Origin: Candidatus Falkowella caecavicola
Lineage (GTDB): Bacteria > Bacillota > Clostridia > Oscillospirales > Ruminococcaceae
DNA length: 64,000 bases
Assembly: GCA_904420125.1 (NCBI GenBank)
Contig: CAJFUK010000007.1
Location: 1-64,000, forward strand
Direction of reading: 5' to 3'
Both the position numbers and the translations under genes were made by a program. A model generated the notes under the pieces. It searched no databases. It was given only the letters and a program-made list of their open reading frames with translations, and was not told the origin of the DNA. Shown here in pieces: positions 50,259-59,193 of this stretch; the stretch's first letter is position 1; every line of letters begins with the position of its first letter.

Positions 50259-52697
50259 TTATTTTCCCATATATGCGATAATTTCGTGCTCTTTTCCATC
50301 GGCAAATACGGGAATCCGATTAGAATCCATTCGGCTGCCGTCGACAACCATATAGGAGATTCCTTTTTCAACATGCTGGTCATTGACAACTTTAATCTGA
50401 TAAGTGGCACCACGGAACTGACGGGTAACATCAAATCCTGTCCATTCAGCCGGAATACAGGGATCGACAATCAGCGCATCATAATCGGGACGGATACCCA
50501 GAATCCATTGCGCAATCGAGTTATAAGTCCATGCGGCAGTTCCTGTCAGCCATGAGTTTTTCGCTTCTCCATGCCGGACAGCATCCTTGCCGGCAATCAT
50601 TTGAGAGTACACATACGGTTCGGTACGGTGCAAGTCGCTGATTTCCTCCAAATAGGAAGGTGTGATCCGACGATACACCTCAAAAGCGCGATTTCCGCGT
50701 CCGATAACAGTCTCTGCAATCACAATCCATGGATTATTATGGCAGAAAATACCGGCATTTTCTTTATATCCTTCCGGATAAGAGGAAATTTCCCCAAGTT
50801 CCAGATGGTAAGTGCTGTAAGGAGGCTGCTGCAGCACAATGCCGTACTGGGTGTCCAACCGGTCACGGACAGAATTCAGCGCACGTTCCGCTTCACCGGT
50901 TTCTGTACCGATGCCGGCCATGACGCAGAATCCCTGCGGTTCAATAAAGATCTGCCCTTCTTCACATTCTTTACTGCCGACTTTATTTCCAAACGCATCA
51001 TATGCCCGGAGGAACCAGTCTCCATCGTAACCTGCAGACAGAACAATATCATTCATTTTCTGAACTTCTTCGTCCGCCATTTTTGCTTCTGCATCTTCAC
51101 CCATCATTTTGCAGAGTATGCTGTAATCCTTACCGCTGAGCACGAACATACCAGCGATAAAGACAGATTCTGCAATACCGCTTTCAAAATTTGCGCAGGT
51201 TTGGAAAGATTCGCCGGGTTCTTTGGAGAAACAGTTAAGGTTTAGACAGTCATTCCAGTCCGCACGACCGATTAACGGAAGGCCATGGGGACCACGGTGT
51301 TCGAGCACATGATGGAAGGAACGTTTCAGATGTTCAAAAAGAGGCGCCGCTTTGCTTGCATCCGAATCAAACGGAACCATTTCTTTCAGAATATCAACAT
51401 CACCAGTCTCTTTAATATACGCGACAACACCAAAGATCAGCCAGAGAGGATCGTCGTTGAATCCATTTCCGATGGAGGAATTTCCTCTTTTGGTCAGTGG
51501 CTGATATTGATGATAAGCGCTGCCATCTTCAAATTGTGTAGATGCAATATCAATAATTCGTTCTCGTGCCCGTTCTGGCAGAAGGTGTACAAAACCAAGC
51601 AGGTCCTGGTTGGAGTCACGGAATCCCATACCCCGGCCGATACCGGACTCAAAATAAGAAGCGCTGCGGGACATATTGAAAGTAACCATACATTGATAAG
51701 GGTTCCAAATATTAACCATGCGGTCCAGTTTTTCATCACCGGTTTTTACTTCATATTTGTTTAAGAGTTCTGTCCAGTAGGTCTTTAGCTTTTGTAATTC
51801 TGTATCAGCGTCCGCCGTGGTCTGGAAACAGGACTGAAGAGCATAAGCCTTTTTCTTATTGATAACGCCTTTGGATTCCCATTTTTCTTCTTCTGCATTT
51901 TCAATGTATCCCAGAACAAAGACATACGTCTTCTCCTCACCCGGAGCCAGTGTCATCCGGATAGAATGGGAGGCAATCGGAGACCAGCCGCTGGCCACTG
52001 AATTTTTAGACTGGCCAGCAAGCACTACATCCGGTTCTCCAAAACCGTTATAAAGACCAAAGAAGGATTCCCGGTCCGTATCAAAACCATCGATTTGACT
52101 GTTCACCCAATAAAACGCGTAATGGTTACGGCGCTCACGGTACTCAGTTTTATGATAGATAGCAGAACCTTCAATTTCCACCTCGCCGGTGCTGTAGTTT
52201 CTCTGGAAGTTTGTCATATCGTCATTGGCTTCCCAGAGACAGAATTCCACAAACGAAAATAATGTTACATCCTTTGGCTGATTGGATGTATTTTTAAGGG
52301 AAAATTTATTGACTTCACAGTTTTTATCCACCGGCACAAAGATGGTTTCACTGACCTTTAATCCGTTTTTTGCAGAATTAAATTTTGTATATCCCATACC
52401 ATGACGGCATTCGTACTGATCCAGCGGTGTCTTGACCGGCATCCAGGTAGGAGACCAGACTGTATCGCCGTCTTTTATATAAAAATATTTACCGCCATTG
52501 TCTGTGGGGACATCGTTGTATCGATAACGGGTGATTCTGCGCAGACGCGCATCCCGATAAAAACTATAGCCTCCGCCCAGGTTGGAAAGCAAGGAAAAAA
52601 ATCCGTTGGAACCCAGATAATTGATCCAGGGATAAGGGGTTTTGGGATTGGTGATGACATATTCCCGGTTTTGATCGTCAAAATAACCGAATTTCAT
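50259..52697 (-). CDS. Cellobiose phosphorylase (GH94)
   Basis: An 812-residue GH94 enzyme, the usual length for cellobiose phosphorylase. It splits cellobiose with phosphate into glucose 1-phosphate and glucose, saving ATP. Seen: [19 protein letters not shown] at the start, the N-terminal beta-sandwich ([15 protein letters not shown]), [15 protein letters not shown] near residue 365, the catalytic Asp in [10 protein letters not shown] near residue 490, and [15 protein letters not shown]. The RADWNDCLN form and length favour cellobiose over cellodextrin or chitobiose, but this is by pattern. ATG 52697 is preceded by CGGAGG; longer in-frame starts lack it. No cellobiose transporter is adjacent. 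Confidence 0.9.
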   Translation of the reverse strand: MKFGYFDDQNREYVITNPKTPYPWINYLGSNGFFSLLSNLGGGYSFYRDARLRRITRYRYNDVPTDNGGKYFYIKDGDTVWSPTWMPVKTPLDQYECRHGMGYTKFNSAKNGLKVSETIFVPVDKNCEVNKFSLKNTSNQPKDVTLFSFVEFCLWEANDDMTNFQRNYSTGEVEIEGSAIYHKTEYRERRNHYAFYWVNSQIDGFDTDRESFFGLYNGFGEPDVVLAGQSKNSVASGWSPIASHSIRMTLAPGEEKTYVFVLGYIENAEEEKWESKGVINKKKAYALQSCFQTTADADTELQKLKTYWTELLNKYEVKTGDEKLDRMVNIWNPYQCMVTFNMSRSASYFESGIGRGMGFRDSNQDLLGFVHLLPERARERIIDIASTQFEDGSAYHQYQPLTKRGNSSIGNGFNDDPLWLIFGVVAYIKETGDVDILKEMVPFDSDASKAAPLFEHLKRSFHHVLEHRGPHGLPLIGRADWNDCLNLNCFSKEPGESFQTCANFESGIAESVFIAGMFVLSGKDYSILCKMMGEDAEAKMADEEVQKMNDIVLSAGYDGDWFLRAYDAFGNKVGSKECEEGQIFIEPQGFCVMAGIGTETGEAERALNSVRDRLDTQYGIVLQQPPYSTYHLELGEISSYPEGYKENAGIFCHNNPWIVIAETVIGRGNRAFEVYRRITPSYLEEISDLHRTEPYVYSQMIAGKDAVRHGEAKNSWLTGTAAWTYNSIAQWILGIRPDYDALIVDPCIPAEWTGFDVTRQFRGATYQIKVVNDQHVEKGISYMVVDGSRMDSNRIPVFADGKEHEIIAYMGK

Positions 52698-53060
52698 GTT
52701 AATCCTCCGTTTTTCTGCATATAATCCGCTCTGGCATAAAAATATTTCCAGAGACTGTAATAACACAATTCACAGCCTGTGTTTTCCTGTTTATTATACC
52801 AATAAAAAAGAAAATAGTAAATGAAAAAGGAAAATTTTTATCCGAAAATTACAAGAAATATGTATTTTGAAAAGAAAGGATACCACCAATCAGCAGATTT
52901 CTGCTGGAAATCGTCAAATCTGCTTGTCTTTTGTAACAAGAGCCGTTATAATAAACAATAAGAGCCGGAGAGAGTGGAAGAAAGATTTCTGATCTGTCCG
53001 TTATTTTTATTCCTGTTAAACAGGTGCTCTAAAGCTGATAATACCAAGAGGGTGTAGTGT
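52698..53060. other. Divergent intergenic region with inverted repeat and promoter
   Basis: About 360 bp between the cellobiose phosphorylase gene (minus) and the phosphatidyltransferase gene (plus). A 9-bp inverted repeat (52892-52900 and 52916-52924) ends at the first base of the -35 element of the plus promoter, where it might act as an operator. No gene is seen here. Confidence 0.55.
52924..52952 (+). promoter_or_regulatory. Promoter for the phosphatidyltransferase gene
   Basis: TTGTCT (52924-52929), 17-bp spacer, TATAAT (52947-52952), about 108 bases before the start codon. Confidence 0.6.
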
Positions 53061-53651
53061 ATGAAACCGATTCGCAAGCAGGATGTGTTTAGCATCCCCA
53101 ATCTTTTAAGCTGTCTGCGGCTTGTCCTGATCCCAGTCTTTCTGTGGATTTATCTGTCTGCAGAGTCGCCTCAGGATTATTATCTGGCGGCCCTGGTGAT
53201 TTTGATATCCGGCATAACCGATGCGCTGGACGGCTTGATTGCACGTAAATGCAATATGGTGACAGAATTCGGAAAAATGCTGGATCCGATCGCGGATAAG
53301 CTGACCCAGGTGGCGATTGTTCTGGGGTTGGCAGCCCGTTTTGAAGGAATGTTTATCCTGTTTATCATTTTGGCTGTAAAAGAAACCTTTATGGGCGTAA
53401 ATGGGTTGATACTGCTCCGAAAAGGGAAAAAACTGGACGGTGCGATGTGGTTTGGAAAAGTGTCCACCGCGGTTTTATATGGAACAATGTTTATCCTGAT
53501 TGCGCTGCCGGAAATTCCTGTTTCAGCAGCAACGGCGTTGATGTTATTGTCCGGATTTTTTTTGGTGCTTTCTTTTGTTCTGTATCTTCCAGTATATTGG
53601 AAAATGTATCAGGAAGTGCGTCAAGAGTCCTCTAAGCAGAAAAAGGTTTAG
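53061..53651 (+). CDS. CDP-alcohol phosphatidyltransferase (PgsA-like)
   Basis: A 196-residue membrane enzyme of the CDP-alcohol phosphatidyltransferase family. The signature D-x2-D-G-x2-A-R-x8-G-x3-D-x3-D is seen as DALDGLIARKCNMVTEFGK then MLDPIADK near residues 52-80. About five hydrophobic segments surround it. The length fits phosphatidylglycerophosphate synthase, but cardiolipin synthase-like members share it, so the product is not certain. It stands alone. Confidence 0.87.
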   Translation: MKPIRKQDVFSIPNLLSCLRLVLIPVFLWIYLSAESPQDYYLAALVILISGITDALDGLIARKCNMVTEFGKMLDPIADKLTQVAIVLGLAARFEGMFILFIILAVKETFMGVNGLILLRKGKKLDGAMWFGKVSTAVLYGTMFILIALPEIPVSAATALMLLSGFFLVLSFVLYLPVYWKMYQEVRQESSKQKKV

Positions 53652-53897
53652 ACAAAGGGCGTTCTGTTGATCGGAACAGATGGCGTTGGTTCGCAAAAAT
53701 GAAGAAATTATGAAAAATGCAGCAGTGGCTTGCTAGATGGACCTTTTTTCCTTATAATAAAATCAATGGTTATTTTATCCTGAAGGATGTCCAGAATAAA
53801 GATGTTGCCCTAGGCGGGCGTTTGAATATCATATGGGCATACCCATACTACTTTATGTGTTTGGAATGAAGACATAAACGATAAGGGGGAGATTTTG

Positions 53898-54845
53898 ATG
53901 GCCTTTACTTCAGAAGATTTTTTCTTTGAAGGGGCGGACGGCAAGCAAGCAGCAGTATCTTTTTGGAAGCCGTCTGGAAAAAAGATTCGGGGAATCATCC
54001 AGATTTCTCATGGTATGTGTGAACATATTGGCAGGTATGAAGCATTTGCAGAATATATGACGGATCATGGCTTTGTTGTATGTGGGGAAGATCATATTGG
54101 ACATGGGCGAACCGCAGATACCAAAGATGATCTTGGATATTTTGGGGAGAACAATGGAAAGTTCTATCTTTTAGAAAATACACATCGTTTATATGAATTG
54201 ATGCGGGAACGTTTTGGATTTCAACTTCCGTATTTTCTTTTTGGGCACAGTATGGGATCATTTATCTCCCGCTTATATGTGGCCCGTTATCAAGATCCGC
54301 TCAATGGATGTATTCTTAGCGGTTCTGCCGGTCCGTCACCGATCTATGCGGCCGGAGTGAAACTGGCAGAGTGGGAGGTACGTCGTTATGGGGCGCGTTA
54401 TCGCAGTGAGCGTCTCAGTAAAATGGCGTTTGGCAATTTTAATACTCGCTATGGAAACCGGCGCACCAGCTTTGACTGGCTGACACGGGATCGTGCCATC
54501 GTGGACGCTTATATCCAAAGCCCCTATTGTAATTTTGTGTTTACTGCCAGCGGATTTCGGACATTATTTATTCTGATGCGGGATATGTCTTCCAGGGAGT
54601 GGTTTACAGCCATGCCGAAAAAGCTGCCGGTTCTTATGCTGACCGGAGATATGGATCCGGTTGGGGACTATGGCAAAGGGGTTCGAAAAGTTTGCGAGCG
54701 TTTGGGTAAAGCTGGTGTGCAGGATATAAAATTAAAGGTATATGGCGGTGCCAGGCACGAACTTTTAAATGAACTCAACAGGGAAGAGGTAGAATCGGAT
54801 ATTCTGGAGTGGATACAGTCCCATCTGCCGGATAGCCAATCATGA
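53898..54845 (+). CDS. Alpha/beta hydrolase, monoacylglycerol lipase-like
   Basis: A 315-residue serine hydrolase (Hydrolase_4). Seen: RGIIQISHGMCEHIGRY with the oxyanion HGM near residue 38, VVCGEDHIGHGRT, the nucleophile in LFGHSMGSFISRL near residue 113, PVLMLTGDMDPVGDYG with the acid Asp near 257, and VYGGARHELLNE with the catalytic His near 289. The order and HGxxE motif are those of bacterial monoglyceride lipases. ATG 53898 has GGGGGA before it. It overlaps the next gene by four bases (ATGA at 54842-54845), so the two are coupled. Confidence 0.88.
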   Translation: MAFTSEDFFFEGADGKQAAVSFWKPSGKKIRGIIQISHGMCEHIGRYEAFAEYMTDHGFVVCGEDHIGHGRTADTKDDLGYFGENNGKFYLLENTHRLYELMRERFGFQLPYFLFGHSMGSFISRLYVARYQDPLNGCILSGSAGPSPIYAAGVKLAEWEVRRYGARYRSERLSKMAFGNFNTRYGNRRTSFDWLTRDRAIVDAYIQSPYCNFVFTASGFRTLFILMRDMSSREWFTAMPKKLPVLMLTGDMDPVGDYGKGVRKVCERLGKAGVQDIKLKVYGGARHELLNELNREEVESDILEWIQSHLPDSQS

Positions 54846-55633
54846 ATCAGGAACGTTTTCTTGCAGCATGTCAAAGAGCGGTAGACATGAGCAGGATGCG
54901 GGAGGGCATCGGAAGGCTGGGAGAAAAAACGATCCATGCAGCACTTAAGTATTATTTCGAACCGGAAGAGCAGGGCCATGAAATTCAGATAGGTGGTTTT
55001 GTGGCGGATATTGTTGGAGAAAATGGGATTATTGAAATTCAGACCCGCCAGCTGTTCCGGCTGAAAAAGAAACTGGAAGCATATCTGCCCGTCTGTCCGG
55101 TAACAGTTGTCTATCCAATTATCCGGAACAAGTGGGTGATTTGGATGGATATGGAAACTGGAGAATTAACTCCAAAACGAAAGTCACCGAAAACCGGAAA
55201 CTTTTATGAGGCTTTTGTGGAATTGTATGGGATCAAGCCTTTTCTTAACCATCCAAATTTGCAGATTTGCCTCTTGCTCCTGGATGCAGAAGAGTATCGT
55301 TATCTGAATGGATGGAGCCGGGATAAAAAGAAAGGTTCTTCCCGCTGTGACAGAATACCGATCGGATTGTCGGAAGAACGTTGTTTTTCTTCAGCTGTGG
55401 ATTATCTGCAGTTGGTACCGTCATTGAAAGATGGTTTTACGTCTTTGGACTTTGGAAAATCTGTCCGGATTTCCAGAAGTCTTGCACAGACGGCCCTCAA
55501 CGTCCTGGAATCAGTCGGTGCAGTGCGCAGGCTTGGAAGGGATGGAAAAGGTTATTTATATGCCCGAACCGATCTGTCTCTTCTGGCAGCAGAAGAAACA
55601 GATCGTCGGCTAAACGGGGTACTCGATTTATGA
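54842..55633 (+). CDS. Uncharacterised protein with PD-(D/E)XK-like N-terminus and winged-helix C-terminus
   Basis: A 263-residue protein I cannot name. Residues 20-85 read GRLGEKTIHAALKYYF then GGFVADIVGENGIIEIQTR followed by LKKKLEAYL: a helix with Glu, an Asp on a strand, and E-x-Q on the next strand, the layout of a PD-(D/E)XK nuclease, with Gln at the usual Lys. Residues 180-255 (VDYLQLVPSLKDGFTSLDFG ... RISRSLAQTALNVLESVGAVRRL) look like a winged helix, suggesting DNA binding. It is translationally coupled to the lipase gene by an ATGA overlap. Nuclease activity is inference; the missing Lys makes it uncertain. Confidence 0.6.
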   Translation: MNQERFLAACQRAVDMSRMREGIGRLGEKTIHAALKYYFEPEEQGHEIQIGGFVADIVGENGIIEIQTRQLFRLKKKLEAYLPVCPVTVVYPIIRNKWVIWMDMETGELTPKRKSPKTGNFYEAFVELYGIKPFLNHPNLQICLLLLDAEEYRYLNGWSRDKKKGSSRCDRIPIGLSEERCFSSAVDYLQLVPSLKDGFTSLDFGKSVRISRSLAQTALNVLESVGAVRRLGRDGKGYLYARTDLSLLAAEETDRRLNGVLDL

Positions 55634-55687
55634 GGCTTTTAAAAAAGGATATGCAGATCCGCTCAGGTGGATCCATATGGAGGAACC

Positions 55688-56203
55688 ATGATTGTTTTGA
55701 TTGCCGGGTGTTCCCATACGGGAAAAACCTTACTCGCGCAGAGATTATTAGAAAAATACGCATTTCCTTATTTATCGATTGATCATTTGAAAATGGGATT
55801 GATCCGAAGCGGAAATGTTGCCTTAACACCAGAGGACGACGATGAACTGGAAGTTTATCTTTGGCCGATTATTCGGGAAATGATTAAAACAGCAATTGAA
55901 AATCATCAAAATCTTGTGGTTGAAGGATGCTACATTCCTTTTCGGTGGAAAGAGGATTTTGACCAAGAGTATCTTAAGGAAATCAAATATTACTGTCTGA
56001 TCATGACAGAAAAATATATTCACGAGCACTTTCAAGAGATCAAATCTTTTGCCAGCGTGATCGAGCAGCGTGGTGACGATTCATTTTGCACTAAAGAAAT
56101 GCTGCTTAAAGAAAATGCGAAAAATCTGGAAATGTGTAAAAAATATGACTGTACATATATTGAGATCAATGATTCTTATCATTTGGATATTCAATTATTT
56201 TAA
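55688..56203 (+). CDS. P-loop nucleotide kinase-like protein
   Basis: A 171-residue P-loop protein. Seen: Walker A GCSHTGKT at the N-terminus (residues 7-14), the LSIDHLKMGLIRSG segment typical of small-molecule kinases (adenylate kinase/2-phosphoglycerate kinase-like), and NLVVEGCYIPF as the second strand with Glu. The substrate is unknown. GGAGG precedes ATG 55688. It is 54 bp after the candidate nuclease gene and may belong to the same transcript. Confidence 0.75.
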   Translation: MIVLIAGCSHTGKTLLAQRLLEKYAFPYLSIDHLKMGLIRSGNVALTPEDDDELEVYLWPIIREMIKTAIENHQNLVVEGCYIPFRWKEDFDQEYLKEIKYYCLIMTEKYIHEHFQEIKSFASVIEQRGDDSFCTKEMLLKENAKNLEMCKKYDCTYIEINDSYHLDIQLF

Positions 56204-56226
56204 ACGGGAAAGATTGAAAATTTCGG

Positions 56227-56255
56227 TTGACAAAAGATCCGGAATATGCTAAACT
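56227..56255 (+). promoter_or_regulatory. Promoter of the rplU-prp-rpmA operon
   Basis: TTGACA (56227-56232), 17-bp spacer, TAAACT (56250-56255), 86 bases before the L21 start. Confidence 0.75.
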
Positions 56256-56261
56256 AATAAA

Positions 56262-56341
56262 GCCGCATATGCCAGGCTATAAGTGCGCCCTGACGCCGCC
56301 TGTGTTCATAGCGAGATTATCACAGAAAGCAGGATAAAAGA
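56262..56341 (+). promoter_or_regulatory. Leader of rplU (possible L21 leader)
   Basis: An 80-nt leader between promoter and rplU containing GC-rich complementary pieces (GCGCC...GGCG-type). L21 autoregulatory leaders are known in this phylum; the assignment is by position only. Confidence 0.4.
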
Positions 56342-56653
56342 ATGTACGCTGTTATTGAGACCGGCGGCAAGCAGTATAAGGTTGCTGAAGGCGACGTAGT
56401 CTTTGTTGAAAAACTGGATGTCAATCCAGATGATCAAATCAACTTTGACAAAGTAGTTCTTCTTGGCAAGGACAACGAGACAGTTGTTGGAACTCCTTAT
56501 GTTGCAGGCGCTGCTGTAGCTGCCAAGGTATTAAAAAACGGTAAAGGTAAAAAAATTACTGTATTTACCTATAAGACCAAAAAAGACAGTAAGCGTAAAA
56601 TGGGTCATAGACAGCCCTATACGCAGGTTCGTATCGAATCCATCAAGGCGTAA
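56342..56653 (+). CDS. rplU: 50S ribosomal protein L21
   Basis: A 103-residue ribosomal protein of standard length. Seen: [19 protein letters not shown] at the start, and [18 protein letters not shown] basic end ([16 protein letters not shown]). It is first in the conserved L21-Prp-L27 operon. Confidence 0.97.
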   Translation: MYAVIETGGKQYKVAEGDVVFVEKLDVNPDDQINFDKVVLLGKDNETVVGTPYVAGAAVAAKVLKNGKGKKITVFTYKTKKDSKRKMGHRQPYTQVRIESIKA

Positions 56654-56657
56654 GGTT

Positions 56658-56972
56658 ATGATTCGGGCTGAATTTTACAGGCGGCATGGGAAGCTGACGG
56701 GTTTTTTGATTTCCGGACATGCGCTTTTTGACGAATATGGACGGGATATAGTTTGTGCTTCTGTGACCTCCGCGGTTCAGCTGACAGCCAATGGTATTAC
56801 GGAATGCGCCGGCGGAACAGCAGATGTTTCTGTACGGGAAAATTCCATAGGCCTGACGCTGAAGAAATGCGACGATATTTCCGTATGTTTTTTACAGGCG
56901 CTTCGGCTCCATTTGGAGTGTTTGTCGCAGGATTATGAAAAGACCATTGAATTGATTGATCTGGAGGTGTAG
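56658..56972 (+). CDS. prp: Ribosomal-processing cysteine protease Prp
   Basis: A 104-residue protease that cleaves the N-terminal extension from L27 in Firmicutes. The catalytic His and Cys are seen in SGHALFDEYGRDIVCASVTS (His near residue 22 and Cys near 34). It lies between rplU and rpmA, in its usual place, with 4 bp to the first and 3 bp to the second. Its presence agrees with the cleavable extension on L27. Confidence 0.95.
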   Translation: MIRAEFYRRHGKLTGFLISGHALFDEYGRDIVCASVTSAVQLTANGITECAGGTADVSVRENSIGLTLKKCDDISVCFLQALRLHLECLSQDYEKTIELIDLEV

Positions 56973-56975
56973 CAA

Positions 56976-57254
56976 ATGTTAAGATTAAGCATGCAGTTCT
57001 TTGCACATAAAAAAGGTGTTGGTTCTACAAAGAACGGACGTGACTCTGAGTCTAAACGACTGGGTGTCAAACGTGCGGATGGTCAGTTTGTTCTGGCTGG
57101 CAATATTCTGGTTCGCCAGCGGGGTACACATATCCATCCAGGCGAGAACGTAGGCCGTGGTTCTGATGATACACTGTTCGCCCTGGTGGACGGCAAAGTA
57201 AAATTTGAACGTCTTGGCCGCGACCGTAAAAAAGTCAGCGTTTATACAGCATAA
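56976..57254 (+). CDS. rpmA: 50S ribosomal protein L27 with cleavable N-terminal extension
   Basis: A 92-residue ribosomal protein. It begins [13 protein letters not shown], in which the QFF-AHKKG junction is the Prp cleavage site, so mature L27 starts at Ala. The rest ([33 protein letters not shown]) is standard; the flexible N-terminus reaches the peptidyl transferase centre. A terminator lies 16 bases downstream. Confidence 0.97.
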   Translation: MLRLSMQFFAHKKGVGSTKNGRDSESKRLGVKRADGQFVLAGNILVRQRGTHIHPGENVGRGSDDTLFALVDGKVKFERLGRDRKKVSVYTA

Positions 57255-57270
57255 GCTTCTATATGATGTG

Positions 57271-57298
57271 AAAACCCCCGGAAAATCCGGGGGTTTTT
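57271..57298 (+). terminator. Terminator of the rplU-prp-rpmA operon
   Basis: A perfect 12-bp stem (57271-57282 with 57286-57297) with a T-run. Confidence 0.92.
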
Positions 57299-57371
57299 GT
57301 ATGTGAAGGCAAAATGCATGGCTGTTGTTCCAGGCTTTAGACAATGGCCTAAGGACAGCAAAGCAAAACGG

Positions 57372-57401
57372 TTGCATTTTATATACATTTTGTGGTATAA
57401 T
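57372..57401 (+). promoter_or_regulatory. Promoter for obgE
   Basis: TTGCAT (57372-57377), 18-bp spacer, TATAAT (57396-57401), 73 bases before the obgE start. Confidence 0.65.
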
Positions 57402-57474
57402 ACAATTAATTTGGCTCTGGTTACAGAGCAGACCGGTCAAAAGAAGGAAATAAAGAAAGTAACGGAGAAAAATC

Positions 57475-58746
57475 ATGTTTGTCGATAGTGTAAAAATTTA
57501 TGTTAAAGCCGGAAACGGGGGAAATGGCGCCGTATCTTTTCACCGTGAAAAGTATGTGGCGGCTGGTGGACCAGACGGTGGCGACGGAGGCCGCGGAGGA
57601 GACATTGTTTTTGTTGTCGATCCGAGTCTGTCTACTTTGGTAGATTTCCGTTATCGTAAAAAGTATATTGCGGGAAATGGAGAAGATGGACGTTCAAAGC
57701 GCTGTAATGGAAAAAGCGCAGAAAATTTAATCATTAAAGTCCCACGAGGGACATTGATTAAAGACGCAAAAACCGGCAGGTTGATTGCGGATTGTTCCAG
57801 TGACCAGCCGGTAACAGTGGCTAAAGGAGGCCGTGGTGGAAAGGGGAACGCCTGGTTTGCAACCCCAACCCGGCAGATTCCACGTTTTGCAAAACCGGGT
57901 TACACGGGAGAAGAACTGGAACTGAACCTGGAACTGAAGCTGTTGGCAGATGTCGGGCTGGTCGGCTTTCCGAATGTGGGGAAATCGACGCTCATTTCGG
58001 TGGTCAGCGCAGCCAAACCAAAGATCGCCAATTATCATTTTACAACGCTGACTCCGGTGCTCGGCGTTGTACGGGTGGATGAAGGGAAATCGTTTGTCAT
58101 GGCTGATATTCCTGGATTGATTGAAGGCGCCAGCGACGGTGTTGGTCTTGGACATGCCTTTTTGCGTCATGTGGAGCGATGCCGTCTGATCATTCATGTT
58201 GTAGACGTTTCTGGCAGTGAGTCGCGGGATCCGATTGCAGATTTTGAAGCCATTAATCGGGAACTCGCACAGTTTGATCAGGATCTGGCAGAACGTCCAC
58301 AGATTGTGGCGGCGAATAAGTGTGATATGGCAACGCAGGAACAGATCTTGCGGTTTCGTACTTATGTCGAACAACAGGGATATGCCTGTTTTGAGATTTC
58401 CGCGGCAACAACTCAGGGAACACACACGCTGATTGCAGCGGTATCTGATCAGCTGGATGATTTACCGCCGATCCGTGAATATCAGCCGGAAGAAATCAAT
58501 CCGGAAACCTTAACAGAGGAAAATAAAAATCGTTTTGAGATTTCTGTTATAGACGGAAAATATGTTATTGATGCACCCTGGTTGGATTATGTGCTGGGTT
58601 CTGTCAATATGGATGATTATGAATCTTTACAGTACTTTCAGAGAGTGCTCCGCAACAGTGGGATTATTGATAAACTGGAAGAGATGGGGATTCAGGAAGG
58701 AGATACGGTGGATATTTTCGGATTTGAGTTTGATTTTGTTTTTTAA
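57475..58746 (+). CDS. obgE: GTPase ObgE/CgtA
   Basis: A 423-residue essential GTPase of 50S assembly and stress signalling. Parts: the Gly-rich Obg fold (KAGNGGNGAVSFHREK, GPDGGDGGRGGDIV) residues 1-157; G domain with GFPNVGKSTLI near residue 164, DIPGLIEGAS near 210, NKCD near 280; and the OCT domain from about 340 (NRFEISVIDGKYVIDAPWLDYVL), ending in GFEFDFVF. This is the long form of Obg typical of Firmicutes. The stop is immediately followed by the ribosome-binding site of mrnC. Confidence 0.97.
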   Translation: MFVDSVKIYVKAGNGGNGAVSFHREKYVAAGGPDGGDGGRGGDIVFVVDPSLSTLVDFRYRKKYIAGNGEDGRSKRCNGKSAENLIIKVPRGTLIKDAKTGRLIADCSSDQPVTVAKGGRGGKGNAWFATPTRQIPRFAKPGYTGEELELNLELKLLADVGLVGFPNVGKSTLISVVSAAKPKIANYHFTTLTPVLGVVRVDEGKSFVMADIPGLIEGASDGVGLGHAFLRHVERCRLIIHVVDVSGSESRDPIADFEAINRELAQFDQDLAERPQIVAANKCDMATQEQILRFRTYVEQQGYACFEISAATTQGTHTLIAAVSDQLDDLPPIREYQPEEINPETLTEENKNRFEISVIDGKYVIDAPWLDYVLGSVNMDDYESLQYFQRVLRNSGIIDKLEEMGIQEGDTVDIFGFEFDFVF

Positions 58747-58761
58747 GGAGGTTTTATTACG

Positions 58762-59178
58762 CTGGAATCAGAGTTTACCACGCAAAATGCCAAGCAGTAC
58801 AGTCCATTGACCCTGGCATTTTTGGGAGATGCTGTATTTGAACTGATGGTCAGGGAAAAAATTATGGCGGTAGGCAGTATGCCGGTTGGCAAATTGCATC
58901 ATGCCGCTGTTCAATATGTATGCGCGAGTGCACAGGCGAAGGCGATCGATATTTTAATGCCAAATCTCTCCGAGGAAGAAGAACGCATATTTAGACGCGG
59001 ACGAAATGCCCATGGAAACCACGTGCCCCGCAACTCGAATCCCCGCGATTATAGAGCGGCTACCGGATTGGAAACTTTATTCGGATATTTGTACATACAG
59101 GGGGAAAATGCGAGGATTCAGGAATTATTTTTGATTCTCTGGAATCATCTGCAGCCGTTAAACTCTCCTGAGAATTAA
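58762..59178 (+). CDS. mrnC: Mini-ribonuclease 3 with non-canonical start codon
   Basis: About 138 residues. Mini-III matures 23S rRNA in Firmicutes. Seen: YSPLTLAFLGDAVFELMVRE with the catalytic Asp, and RGRNAHGNHVPRNSNPRDYRAATGLETLFGYLYI, the family's end. A strong AAGGAGG is at 58745-58751, overlapping the obgE stop, but the in-frame codons in range are ATT (58756), ACG (58759) and CTG (58762). None is standard. The first in-frame TTG (58807) has no site and would cut the conserved YSPLT start. CTG 58762 is given as a nominal start; ATT is also possible. It ends 15 bp before the yitT-like gene. Confidence 0.85.
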   Translation: MESEFTTQNAKQYSPLTLAFLGDAVFELMVREKIMAVGSMPVGKLHHAAVQYVCASAQAKAIDILMPNLSEEEERIFRRGRNAHGNHVPRNSNPRDYRAATGLETLFGYLYIQGENARIQELFLILWNHLQPLNSPEN

Positions 59179-59193
59179 AGAGGGGATGCGATC

